Below the pieces are notes generated by a model, which worked only from the letters and a program-made list of their open reading frames with translations, was not told the origin of the DNA and did not search any database. The translations under genes were made by a program, and so were the position numbers. From positions 1 through 11,178 of the forward strand of contig CANHMJ010000041.1 in NCBI GenBank assembly GCA_947461805.1: DNA of 11,178 nt, read 5' to 3'. This document shows, in pieces, positions 1-6,860 of this stretch. How positions within the stretch are numbered: the stretch's first letter is position 1; the number at the start of each line of letters is the position of its first letter. The DNA comes from Burkholderiaceae bacterium (lineage in GTDB: Bacteria; Pseudomonadota; Gammaproteobacteria; Burkholderiales; Burkholderiaceae).

Positions 1-415
1 CTACTTCACATTGCTGTCGTTTAGACCGCTTGCGGAAATTGATTTAATGAAGCAAGAAGTGGCTGCAGGCCGCAATCCGCGTGACTGCAAAGTGCTCCTT
101 GCCCAAGAAATCGTGGCGCGTTTTCATTCGCAGGCTGCAGCAGAAAAAGCCTTGGAAGACTTCAATCACCGCGCCAAAGGCGGCATCCCAGACGACGTTC
201 CCGAGATCGCCTTATCGGGTGCACCCCTCGGCATTACTGCATTAATCAAGATGACGGGCTTAGCGCCATCCAATGCAGAGGCCAATCGCAATATTGAGCA
301 AGGCGGGGTGCGGATTGATGGAACAGTGATTAGCGATAAAGGCTTACAAGTCGCTGCAGGATCTTTTGTATTGCAGGTGGGTAAGCGTCGTTTTGTGAAA
401 GTGACGCTGAGCTAA
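1..415 (+). CDS. tyrS: Tyrosyl-tRNA synthetase, C-terminal part (5' end outside window)
   Basis: Cytoplasmic enzyme that charges tRNA(Tyr) with tyrosine. Only the last 137 or so codons are present; the reading frame enters at base 2 (YFTLLSFRPL...) and ends in TAA at 413-415. The visible part covers the region after the catalytic domain (LAEIDLMKQEV, then NPRDCK..LAQEIVARFH) and a C-terminal S4 RNA-binding domain, seen in ALIKMTGLAPSNAEANR, GGVRIDG and the terminal KRRFVKVTLS. The NPRD...LAxEIVxRFH stretch resembles the type 2 TyrS subfamily rather than the E. coli enzyme; this is from memory of the families. The HIGH and KMSKS class I motifs would lie upstream of the window, so catalytic competence cannot be judged. 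The gene converges on ruvB with six bases between the two stop codons and no obvious terminator. The identification rests on the S4 domain plus the preceding linker, and is strong. Confidence 0.93.
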   Translation, partial: YFTLLSFRPLAEIDLMKQEVAAGRNPRDCKVLLAQEIVARFHSQAAAEKALEDFNHRAKGGIPDDVPEIALSGAPLGITALIKMTGLAPSNAEANRNIEQGGVRIDGTVISDKGLQVAAGSFVLQVGKRRFVKVTLS

Positions 416-421
416 ATCAGT

Positions 422-1492
422 CTATGTAAGTAGGTCGAGGTTATTGCTTGGCGGTGTTAAGCCAAAGTGCGCATATGCTAAGCGCGTAGCAATGCGGCCA
501 CGTGAAGTGCGCTGCAAATAGCCCTGCTGAATCAGATACGGTTCGAGAACGTCTTCAATCGTATCGCGCTCTTCACCAATTGCTGCAGCCAGGTTATCAA
601 TCCCAACAGGACCGCCATCAAACTTATGCAGGATTGCTTCGAGTAATTTACGATCCATCACATCAAACCCACTGGGATCAACATCGAGCATCGCCAAAGC
701 AGCGTCGGCCATGGCTTTGGTGATAACACCAGTACCCTTGACTTCGGCAAAGTCACGTACTCGTCGCAACAAGCGGTTGGCAATCCGTGGCGTACCGCGT
801 GCACGCCGGGCGATTTCAGTAGCGCCACTCGGATCAATCTTGGCTTTCAGTAAATTGGCAGAACGCTCCACAATCAGGGTGAGCTCATCGGTTGTATAAA
901 ACTCCAGACGCGCCACAATACCAAAACGGTCGCGCAATGGATTGGTAAGCATGCCGGCACGTGTCGTAGCACCAATTAAGGTAAAGGGTTTGAGATCCAG
1001 CTTCACGCTGCGCGCGGCAGGACCTTCGCCGATCATGATGTCAAGCGCATAGTCCTCTAAAGCAGGGTACAGAATCTCTTCTACTACGGGTGATAAGCGA
1101 TGAATCTCATCGATAAAGAGAACGTCATTCGCTTCTAAGTTAGTGAGTAGGGCTGCTAGATCGCCTGGGCGATCGAGTACGGGGCCGCTGGTTTGGCGCA
1201 AGTTCACACCGAGTTCGCGGGCAATGATATGCGCCAATGTCGTTTTACCTAAACCAGGCGGCCCAAAGAGCAAGACGTGATCGAGCGCTTCATTGCGCGC
1301 ACGCGTCGCGCTAATAAAGATTTCTAGCTGCGAGCGGGCTTTGGTTTGACCAACGTATTCATCGAGCTGGCGCGGCCGTAAGGCGCGCTCAAAGACGGCT
1401 TCTGCATTACCTGCCGAGCCACTAACCAGGCGATCGCCTTCAATCGGAAGATCATCCGGTAGAGCGCTTAAATCGTCGGTGTGTATGGCCAT
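422..1492 (-). CDS. ruvB: Holliday junction branch migration helicase RuvB
   Basis: Hexameric AAA+ motor that pumps DNA through the RuvA-bound Holliday junction. The 356-residue protein is close to the usual length. Walker A is GPPGLGKTT at residues 77-85, Walker B is VLFIDEIH at 124-131, sensor 1 is GATTRAG at 174-180, and the sensor 2 region is RGTPRIANRLLRR at 232-244. The C-terminal winged helix that binds DNA includes GYLQRTSRGR at 324-333. The ATG start at 1490-1492 gives the short, variable N-terminus typical of the family before the conserved LRPRQLDEYVGQ at 38-49. It is the last gene of the dusB-fis-purH-ruvC-ruvA-ruvB series, 27 bases after ruvA, and no strong Shine-Dalgarno sequence is visible, so coupling to ruvA is possible. 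Its stop (TAG) lies six bases from the convergent tyrS stop. All catalytic motifs are intact. Confidence 0.98.
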   Translation of the reverse strand: MAIHTDDLSALPDDLPIEGDRLVSGSAGNAEAVFERALRPRQLDEYVGQTKARSQLEIFISATRARNEALDHVLLFGPPGLGKTTLAHIIARELGVNLRQTSGPVLDRPGDLAALLTNLEANDVLFIDEIHRLSPVVEEILYPALEDYALDIMIGEGPAARSVKLDLKPFTLIGATTRAGMLTNPLRDRFGIVARLEFYTTDELTLIVERSANLLKAKIDPSGATEIARRARGTPRIANRLLRRVRDFAEVKGTGVITKAMADAALAMLDVDPSGFDVMDRKLLEAILHKFDGGPVGIDNLAAAIGEERDTIEDVLEPYLIQQGYLQRTSRGRIATRLAYAHFGLTPPSNNLDLLT

Positions 1493-1519
1493 GGTGAGAG
1501 TGTATTCGTTTCGTGCAAT

Positions 1520-2101
1520 CTACACTTTGGATAAATACTTTAAGCCCTGACGAATGCCTTCGGATACCGAAGCATCGGGACTGATTTGTTTAATTGCTAA
1601 AAGTGCTTCCTTTTCAGAGTATCCCAAGGAAAGCAATGCTTGCAGCACTTCGCTGCTGGGCTGCGCAGTCGCTGCTGCCCCCGCGCCTTGACCTAAATCA
1701 GGACCCAGTTTTCCTTTGAGTTCAAGCAAGAGACGCTCGGCGGTTTTTTTGCCAATCCCCGGAACTTGGGTGAAGCGACCCGGTTCTTGCAGGGCAATTG
1801 CTTGGGCCAGTTCATTCACACTCATGCCGGATAAAACGGCAAGCGCCGTACGCGAGCCAACACCACTAATTTTAATCAGCGCCCGAAAAGCCTCGCGCTC
1901 GGATTCTGTACCAAAACCAAAGAGTTGTTGTGCGTCTTCACGTACTTGAAAATGCGTCAGCAAGGTAATGGTGTGGTTGATGCCAGGTAATAGATAAAGG
2001 GTACTCATGGGTACATCAATTTCATAGCCAACGCCGTTGCAATCCACCACTAAGCGCGGTGGATGTACAGCAATTAAAGTACCTTGAATGCGTCCAATCA
2101 T
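1520..2101 (-). CDS. ruvA: Holliday junction DNA-binding subunit RuvA
   Basis: RuvA tetramers bind the four-way junction and load RuvB. The protein has 193 residues, close to the usual length. Domain I is the OB-fold at about residues 1-64 (MIGRIQGTL start, CNGVGYEI at 21-28). The acidic pin that keeps duplex DNA apart is seen as R-E-D at 54-56, matching E55/D56 of E. coli. Domain II carries two helix-hairpin-helix motifs, ISGVGSRTAL at 78-87 and VPGIGKKTAE at 113-122. A flexible linker rich in Gly, Ala and Gln (about 133-148) leads to the C-terminal RuvB-contacting domain III (EVLQALLSLGYSEKEA at 151-166). The gene begins nine bases after the ruvC stop and ends 27 bases before ruvB, so it is probably co-transcribed with both. 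No anomaly is seen. Confidence 0.98.
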   Translation of the reverse strand: MIGRIQGTLIAVHPPRLVVDCNGVGYEIDVPMSTLYLLPGINHTITLLTHFQVREDAQQLFGFGTESEREAFRALIKISGVGSRTALAVLSGMSVNELAQAIALQEPGRFTQVPGIGKKTAERLLLELKGKLGPDLGQGAGAAATAQPSSEVLQALLSLGYSEKEALLAIKQISPDASVSEGIRQGLKYLSKV

Positions 2102-2110
2102 GGAGTGATC

Positions 2111-2620
2111 TTACTCTTTGCTCGGGGGCTTGGGTTTGAGGGCTGCAGGTAAGCGATAGTGGTGCGCAGCGCAGATGGCGACACCCAATGCATCAGATGC
2201 ATCTGTGCCGGGCGCGCGGCTTAAGCGCAGTAAGCGCTTCACCATTTCTTGCACTTGCGGCTTGGTAGCCCGCCCCGTACCGACAATCGACTGCTTGACG
2301 CGCAGGGCGCTGTATTCGGCCACGCTAAGCTTGGCAGATACGAGGGCAGCGATGACCGACCCCCTGGCTTGCCCTAGCATCAGGGTAGAGCGTGGATTGA
2401 CGTTTAAAAAAACCTCTTCAATCGCAGCCGATTCGGGATGGTAAGTGTCTAAGACTTCTTTAACGCCGTTATACAAGGTGCCTAGGCGTTCAGGAAGACC
2501 TTTCTTGGGGTCGCCGCTTTCGATTGTTCCAGAGGCTACGTAGGTCATTTTCTGGCCATCCACATCAATGATGCCAAAGCCAGTTGTGCGAAGTCCAGGG
2601 TCAATTCCGATCCAGCGCAT
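2111..2620 (-). CDS. ruvC: Holliday junction endonuclease RuvC
   Basis: Dimeric RNase H-fold nuclease that cuts Holliday junctions symmetrically after RuvAB branch migration. The 169-residue protein has the four acidic catalytic residues expected by comparison with E. coli D7/E66/D138/D141: D7 in GIDPGLRTTGFG, E68 in AAIEEVFLN, and D140 and D143 in TDASDA. The basic, lysine- and proline-rich tail (LKPKPPSKE) follows the conserved core. The start ATG at 2618-2620 gives the standard M-x-W-I-G-I-D-P-G beginning. It lies 26 bases downstream of purH and nine bases before ruvA. E. coli keeps ruvC next to ruvAB but away from purH; the join to purH here fits the betaproteobacterial order as I recall it. 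All key residues are present, so the enzyme should be active. Confidence 0.98.
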   Translation of the reverse strand: MRWIGIDPGLRTTGFGIIDVDGQKMTYVASGTIESGDPKKGLPERLGTLYNGVKEVLDTYHPESAAIEEVFLNVNPRSTLMLGQARGSVIAALVSAKLSVAEYSALRVKQSIVGTGRATKPQVQEMVKRLLRLSRAPGTDASDALGVAICAAHHYRLPAALKPKPPSKE

Positions 2621-2646
2621 GGGTTTCTATCGATGCCCGTTTGGTT

Positions 2647-4224
2647 CTAGTGGCGGAAATGGCGGGTGCCGGTGAAGACCATCGCAATACCATGCTCATT
2701 TGCAGCGGCGATGATTTCCTCATCGCGCATGCTGCCGCCTGGCTGGATCGCACAGCTTGCGCCTGCAGAAACCACGACATCCAAGCCATCCCGAAACGGG
2801 AAAAACGCATCACTAGCAACCGCCGAAGACGCTAGACTAAGACCTGCGTTTTCAGCCTTAATACTGGCCATACGTGCCGAATCAACCCGGCTCATTTGAC
2901 CAGCGCCAATACCCAAGGTCATGCCATTGGCGCAATACACAATGGCATTGGATTTGACAAACTTAGCAACGCGCCAAGCAAACATCATGTCCGTGAGCTC
3001 TGTTGGGGTCGGCTGGCGTTTTGAGACCACACGTAGCTCGGATTGCAGGACATTTTTAAAGTCCGGTGATTGAACCAATAAACCACCACCCACACGCTTC
3101 ATATCGAATGCATTAAATTCCGAGCCGAGTGGAATTTCGAGTAAACGCACATTTTGCTTGTTTGCAAACAGGGCTTTTGCTTCGGCAGTAAAGTGGGGTG
3201 CAATTAACACCTCAACAAATTGCTTAGAGATCGCTTCGGCCATCACGCCATCGCAAGGCACATTCAATGCAATGATCCCACCAAAGGCAGAGCTCGGATC
3301 GGTTTTAAAGGCTTTTTGATAGGCCTCAAGACCGCTTACACCGGTAGCGACGCCACAGGGATTGGCGTGTTTGATGATGACGCAGGCTGCAGCAGCAGAG
3401 TCGGCAGAAAAGCTCTTCACGCATTCCCATGCGGCGTCCGCATCGGCAATGTTGTTGTAAGACAACTCTTTGCCCTGCAGTTGGTGGTAATTGGCGAGGG
3501 AGCCAGCAACGGTGGCGGTATCACGATAAAACGCAGCCGATTGGTGCGGGTTCTCCCCGTAGCGCATCTCTTGCACTTTAGTAAAGGCCATGTGCAGTGT
3601 CTCTGGGTATGGCGAGCGACTGGTGTGGCTTAAATCATTGCCTAGCGATGAGAGGTAGTTTGCAATGGCACCGTCATACTGAGCGGTATGCGCAAACACT
3701 TTTTTAGCAAGGCGTAAATTGGTTACATACGAAACCGCATTCTGATGCGCTTTCATTTCAGTCAAAATGGGCTCGTAGTCATCCGGTGAAATCAACACCG
3801 TCACATCCTGATGGTTTTTTGCTGCTGCACGCAGCATCGCCGGTCCACCAATATCAATGTTCTCAACCGCTTCGTCAAAAGAGCAATCGGCTTTCGCTAC
3901 GGTTTGATTGAAGGGATAAAGATTGATAACCAGCATATCAATCGGCGCAATGCCCTGTGCCGCGATCGCATCCATATGCTCCTTGGAGTCGCGACGCGCA
4001 AGTAGGCCTCCATGAACCATTGGGTGCAGGGTCTTTACTCGACCATCAAGCATTTCTGGAAACTGGGTGAGGGACGATACCTCGGTAACGGGTAAGCCAT
4101 TTTCCGCAAGGAGCTTGGCTGTTCCACCAGTGGAAATTAACTTGACTCCCAAAGCATGTAGCGATTGGGCAAAAGGAACAATGCCTTTTTTGTCGGATAC
4201 AGATAAGAGTGCGGTGCGAATCAT
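2647..4224 (-). CDS. purH: Bifunctional AICAR formyltransferase / IMP cyclohydrolase PurH
   Basis: Cytosolic enzyme for the last two steps of de novo purine synthesis: formylation of AICAR from 10-formyl-tetrahydrofolate, then ring closure to IMP. At 525 residues it has the usual full length. The N-terminal MGS-like cyclohydrolase domain (about 1-200) shows ALLSVSDKKG, STGGTAKLL, DGRVKTLHP at 60-68 and NLYPF at 101-105. The C-terminal formyltransferase domain shows YGENPHQ at 222-228, NNIADADAAW at 257-266, the catalytic K-H pair in KHANPCG at 285-291, KSNAIVY at 424-430, GIGAGQMSRVD at 438-448, SDAFFPFRDG at 471-480 and QPGGSMRDEE at 494-503. It starts 43 bases after fis and ends 26 bases before ruvC, on the same strand. 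No purR-like operator or purine riboswitch is visible in the short gap, so control probably comes from the upstream promoter. No defect is seen. Confidence 0.98.
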   Translation of the reverse strand: MIRTALLSVSDKKGIVPFAQSLHALGVKLISTGGTAKLLAENGLPVTEVSSLTQFPEMLDGRVKTLHPMVHGGLLARRDSKEHMDAIAAQGIAPIDMLVINLYPFNQTVAKADCSFDEAVENIDIGGPAMLRAAAKNHQDVTVLISPDDYEPILTEMKAHQNAVSYVTNLRLAKKVFAHTAQYDGAIANYLSSLGNDLSHTSRSPYPETLHMAFTKVQEMRYGENPHQSAAFYRDTATVAGSLANYHQLQGKELSYNNIADADAAWECVKSFSADSAAAACVIIKHANPCGVATGVSGLEAYQKAFKTDPSSAFGGIIALNVPCDGVMAEAISKQFVEVLIAPHFTAEAKALFANKQNVRLLEIPLGSEFNAFDMKRVGGGLLVQSPDFKNVLQSELRVVSKRQPTPTELTDMMFAWRVAKFVKSNAIVYCANGMTLGIGAGQMSRVDSARMASIKAENAGLSLASSAVASDAFFPFRDGLDVVVSAGASCAIQPGGSMRDEEIIAAANEHGIAMVFTGTRHFRH

Positions 4225-4267
4225 GATGGTATGTAGGCGTTCAAAGTATGGGTATGAGAGCAGCGCT

Positions 4268-4504
4268 TTAAATCAGCTGATGTTCGGTTAACTTTTTATG
4301 GAGCGTATTACGATTAATACCGAGGTATTGGGCAGCCAGCGATTGATTTTGCTTGGCGTGCTGCATCACTACTTCGAGCATGGGTTTTTCCACCACGCTC
4401 AAAACCATATGGTAGACATCATTGGGGGGATTGCCATTGAGGTCGGCAAAATAGCGCTGCAATTGGGTATGAACGCATTCACTAATGGGGTGTTTATTAG
4501 GCAT
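4268..4504 (-). CDS. fis: Fis family nucleoid-associated DNA-binding protein
   Basis: Small dimeric DNA-bending protein. In enterobacteria Fis adjusts rRNA transcription and nucleoid shape with growth phase. The 78-residue protein has the two dimerisation helices at about residues 27-52 (VYHMVLSVVEKPMLEVVMQHAKQN, quoted in part: VEKPMLEVVMQ) and a C-terminal helix-turn-helix, AAQYLGINRNTLHKKL at about 57-72, matching the GINRGTLRKKL end of E. coli Fis. It is 20 residues shorter than the 98-residue E. coli protein; the missing part is the N-terminal arm, which in E. coli contacts DNA invertases. Short Fis forms are usual in betaproteobacteria as far as I recall. The gene lies 17 bases after dusB, the same pairing as in E. 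coli, and 43 bases before purH. It could loosely be called a Fis-type HTH protein, but the dusB neighbour supports true Fis. Confidence 0.95.
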   Translation of the reverse strand: MPNKHPISECVHTQLQRYFADLNGNPPNDVYHMVLSVVEKPMLEVVMQHAKQNQSLAAQYLGINRNTLHKKLTEHQLI

Positions 4505-4521
4505 CGTGTAACTCAGTCTAT

Positions 4522-5538
4522 TTAAGCAGCTTCTAAAAACAACAGGCGATCCGAATGGGATTTCATTTCATCAAAAAAATCATTCACCATTTGTAATTGG
4601 GTTTTGCAGTCATCTGCGGTATTCATGCGCTGGCGAAAGGCATGCGAGTCACGTAAGCCTTTGCAATACCAGCCAATATGCTTACGGGCCGTTCGTAGTC
4701 CAATGTATTCGCCATAAAAGGCATAGTGATCAATTAAGTGGGCATTCATGATGGTCTGAATTTCAGCCACTTCCGGAACATCTAATTTTTTACCGGTTTT
4801 CAGGTAGTAATCAATTTCCCGAAATATCCAAGGACGGCCTTGAGCAGCGCGGCCAATCATGATGGCATCGGCACCGGTCTGCTCTAAAACAAATGCGGCT
4901 TTTTCAGGCGAATGAATATCGCCATTGGCTACTACCGGAATGCGTACTGCAGACTTTACGGCAGTGATGGTTTCATATTCGGCTTCGCCGTGATACAGAT
5001 CAGCGCGGGTGCGGCCATGCACCGTTAGCATGCTAATACCCGATTGCTCTGCAAGGCTCGCAATCGCTAACGCATTTTTATGCTCGCGGTCCCAGCCGGT
5101 GCGTATTTTTAATGTCACTGGTACCGCATCCGGCCCGGTGCCAACAGCATTCATCACGGCTTCCAAGATCTGTTGCACTAAGGGCTCATCGCGCAATAAG
5201 GCAGAACCTGCCGCTACATTACATACTTTCTTGGCAGGGCAGCCCATATTGATGTCAATGATTTGCGCACCATGGTCAACATTGATCCTGGCGGCGGCAG
5301 CCATCATGGCCGGATCGGCGCCCGCAATTTGAACTGCAATGGGTTTGAATTCGCCTTGATGATTAGCGCGGCGCTGGGTTTTTTCACTATTCCACAGCAG
5401 GGCGTTGGAGGCGACCATTTCAGAGACTGCATAACCTGCCCCTAGTTTTTTGCAGAGCTGCCGAAATGGACGATCGGTCACGCCAGCCATGGGGGCTACG
5501 AAGAGTCGATTGGCTAATTGGTGCGGGCCGATTTTCAT
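4522..5538 (-). CDS. dusB: tRNA-dihydrouridine synthase B
   Basis: FMN-dependent enzyme that reduces uridines to dihydrouridine in the tRNA D-loop. With the ATG at 5536-5538 the protein has 338 residues and starts MKIGPHQLANRLFVAPMAG, which aligns with the known DusB N-terminus. A GTG at 5602-5604 would add 22 residues without similarity to the family, and the GGAG next to it overlaps the GTG, so I prefer the ATG. TIM-barrel motifs: APMAGVTD at 15-22, the catalytic cysteine C100 in INMGCPAKKV, K144 in LKIRTGW, H174 in TVHGRTR, VANGD at 203-207 and GADAIMIGRAAQGRPW at 222-237. The C-terminal helical tRNA-binding domain follows (about 245-338). It heads the dusB-fis pair, 17 bases before fis, and is separated from ubiH by 153 bases that should hold the operon promoter. 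All active-site residues are present. Confidence 0.96.
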   Translation of the reverse strand: MKIGPHQLANRLFVAPMAGVTDRPFRQLCKKLGAGYAVSEMVASNALLWNSEKTQRRANHQGEFKPIAVQIAGADPAMMAAAARINVDHGAQIIDINMGCPAKKVCNVAAGSALLRDEPLVQQILEAVMNAVGTGPDAVPVTLKIRTGWDREHKNALAIASLAEQSGISMLTVHGRTRADLYHGEAEYETITAVKSAVRIPVVANGDIHSPEKAAFVLEQTGADAIMIGRAAQGRPWIFREIDYYLKTGKKLDVPEVAEIQTIMNAHLIDHYAFYGEYIGLRTARKHIGWYCKGLRDSHAFRQRMNTADDCKTQLQMVNDFFDEMKSHSDRLLFLEAA

Positions 5539-5607
5539 AAATACCGTAGCTTCAATGGAAACATCAATGGGGGTGTGCGAGCGAATATTGCAATAAATAA
5601 GCACTCC

Positions 5608-5636
5608 ATTGTAGCGTAGGCGAAGTCTAGTCTGCC
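5608..5636 (-). promoter_or_regulatory. Candidate promoter for the dusB-fis-purH-ruvCAB operon
   Basis: Read on the minus strand, TACAAT (5608-5613) matches the -10 consensus at five of six bases. The hexamer 17 bases upstream (5631-5636, GGCAGA) is a poor -35 match. If used, transcription would start near 5600, about 60 bases before the preferred dusB ATG at 5538 and practically at the alternative GTG at 5604, which would then not be translatable from a normal leader. This fits the choice of the later start. It is only a sequence match in the expected gap. Confidence 0.25.
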
Positions 5637-5639
5637 TAA

Positions 5640-5679
5640 TTTTTAAGCAAAAAGGGGTTGACTGGGACGCGCTTAAAAA
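5640..5679. repeat. 9-base inverted repeat between ubiH and dusB
   Basis: TTTTTAAGC at 5640-5648 is the exact reverse complement of GCTTAAAAA at 5671-5679, with 22 bases between the arms. It is in the only non-coding gap of notable size inside the minus-strand block. The stem is AT-rich and no U-run follows it on either strand, so it does not look like a standard intrinsic terminator. It could be an operator for a dimeric regulator, an mRNA hairpin, or a weak boundary between the ubiH and dusB transcripts. The repeat itself is seen directly; any role is inference. Confidence 0.5.
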
Positions 5680-5691
5680 AGAGGATGTTAT

Positions 5692-6858
5692 CTATCGACG
5701 ACCAAACATCATTTGGCGCGCCAGTCCCGTTTTCAGGGGCGGTAACCACTGCAACAGTGACAGTGCCGTACCACGGGCTGCGATCACCGGGGTGAGCGGC
5801 GAGGTAAATACGCGCGCTAAAAAATCAGTAATACCAATCGTTGCTTTTCGATCGGCTTGCCTGCTGATGCTGTATTCATGCAATGCATTATCAATCGCGT
5901 TACGTGATTTAGTAGAGTGCGATTGCTTTGAAAACAAACCGCTGAGTTGTTCTGCTAAGAGGTAGGCATCACGCAAGCCGAGATTTAAGCCTTGACCAGC
6001 AACGGGGTGGAGGGCTTGCGCTGCATTACCAATCCACACTTCATTGCCTTGGACGATGTCTTTGCGGTAGTTCAAGCCCAATGGATAGAGTCGGCGATCA
6101 CGAATCGATTTAAATTGGCCTACGCGCGAACCAAAGGTCGATTGGATTTCGTGTAAAAAGTCGGCGTCTGAAATTCCATTCAGTCTTTCTGCGGTGGCTG
6201 GTGAGCTGCACCACACCATATTGAGTACATTATTGCCGTGATGGCTAGGTAGTAAGGCCAATGGACCTTCACTAGTAAAGCGCTCCCATGCATGGTGAGG
6301 CTGAGCATATTCAACTTCAACGAGGCCAACCAAGGCCGATTGCTGGTAGTCGCGACCCGACTCGACCCAGTTTTGCTGGGTAAAGAGGCCACCTTCGGCA
6401 TGCACAATACAGCGGGCAGTGGAATGATCCTGATCTCCATCGAGGCTGGTATGTTGCCAAACAAAGTGGGGCGCACTTTTTTGCAACTGACGTAGGGACT
6501 CTCTGAGGGCAAGGTGAATACCGCGGTAACGCACAATATGGCCGAGCGCCTCTTGATCCAATTCATCGCGGGTCATCCGTGCGCGACCAAACTGACCGAC
6601 ATGCGATACGTGCACCGAATGGATTGCGCACGAATCAGTGGGCCATGCCTGAATCGTATCCAGTAGTAACTTGCTGCCGTGGGATAGGGCAATGCCCCGG
6701 GTATCGCTGGCAATAATGTCACTATCGTTTTGTGGATTGCGATCAATTAGATGGAGCGAGAGCTCCGGAAATTTTTGCAAGCACCATGCGGCGCATGCCA
6801 AACCCACGGGACCACCGCCGATGATTTGTACATCTACAGAGGTATTCGATAAAGACAT
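5692..6858 (-). CDS. ubiH: UbiH-family FAD-dependent monooxygenase (ubiquinone biosynthesis)
   Basis: Flavin hydroxylase of the UbiH/UbiI/UbiF family, expected to add a hydroxyl group to the aromatic ring during ubiquinone synthesis. It has 388 residues. The N-terminal Rossmann motif is IIGGGPVG at 12-19, DTRGIALS at 52-59 is the family's N-terminal signature, and the C-terminal FAD motif is GNAAQALHPVAGQGLNLG at 277-294. The form G-N-A-A-Q in place of G-D-A-A-H is the one I remember from E. coli UbiH, as are ERFT..GPLA at 192-201 and MVWC at 214-217. Oddity: the middle DG motif, V-A-A-D-G in E. coli UbiH, appears as V-H-A-E-G at 152-156, with Glu in place of Asp. pepP lies two bases upstream, the same pepP-ubiH pairing as in E. 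coli. It could hydroxylate another ring position, since some bacteria use one broad enzyme; the exact site is not readable from sequence. Confidence 0.88.
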   Translation of the reverse strand: MSLSNTSVDVQIIGGGPVGLACAAWCLQKFPELSLHLIDRNPQNDSDIIASDTRGIALSHGSKLLLDTIQAWPTDSCAIHSVHVSHVGQFGRARMTRDELDQEALGHIVRYRGIHLALRESLRQLQKSAPHFVWQHTSLDGDQDHSTARCIVHAEGGLFTQQNWVESGRDYQQSALVGLVEVEYAQPHHAWERFTSEGPLALLPSHHGNNVLNMVWCSSPATAERLNGISDADFLHEIQSTFGSRVGQFKSIRDRRLYPLGLNYRKDIVQGNEVWIGNAAQALHPVAGQGLNLGLRDAYLLAEQLSGLFSKQSHSTKSRNAIDNALHEYSISRQADRKATIGITDFLARVFTSPLTPVIAARGTALSLLQWLPPLKTGLARQMMFGRR

Positions 6859-6860
6859 GC

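Noticed and set aside
448..465. Hairpin TTGGC/GCCAA as a tyrS terminator
   Set aside because: Five-base stem, eight-base loop, no following T-run, and it lies within the ruvB 3' coding end.
1159..1174. Inverted repeat GATCGCC/GGCGATC with a two-base loop
   Set aside because: It is inside conserved ruvB codons (DRPGDLA) and far from any gene start; probably a coding coincidence.
2194..2205. Perfect 12-base palindrome CAGATGCATCTG
   Set aside because: It falls on the codons for the catalytic D-A-S-D-A of ruvC, where repeated GAT-GCA codons produce the symmetry; no sign of an operator.
3220..3633. 137-codon open frame on the + strand
   Set aside because: It lies wholly antisense to purH, whose protein is conserved throughout this stretch; the translation resembles no family and has no ribosome-binding signal.
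5658..5663. TTGACT on the + strand as a -35 box
   Set aside because: No -10 match at 16-18 bases downstream, and it would fire antisense into ubiH with no + strand gene ahead until lptD.
6180..6566. 128-codon open frame on the minus strand
   Set aside because: It is another frame of ubiH, whose own frame carries the family motifs across this region.
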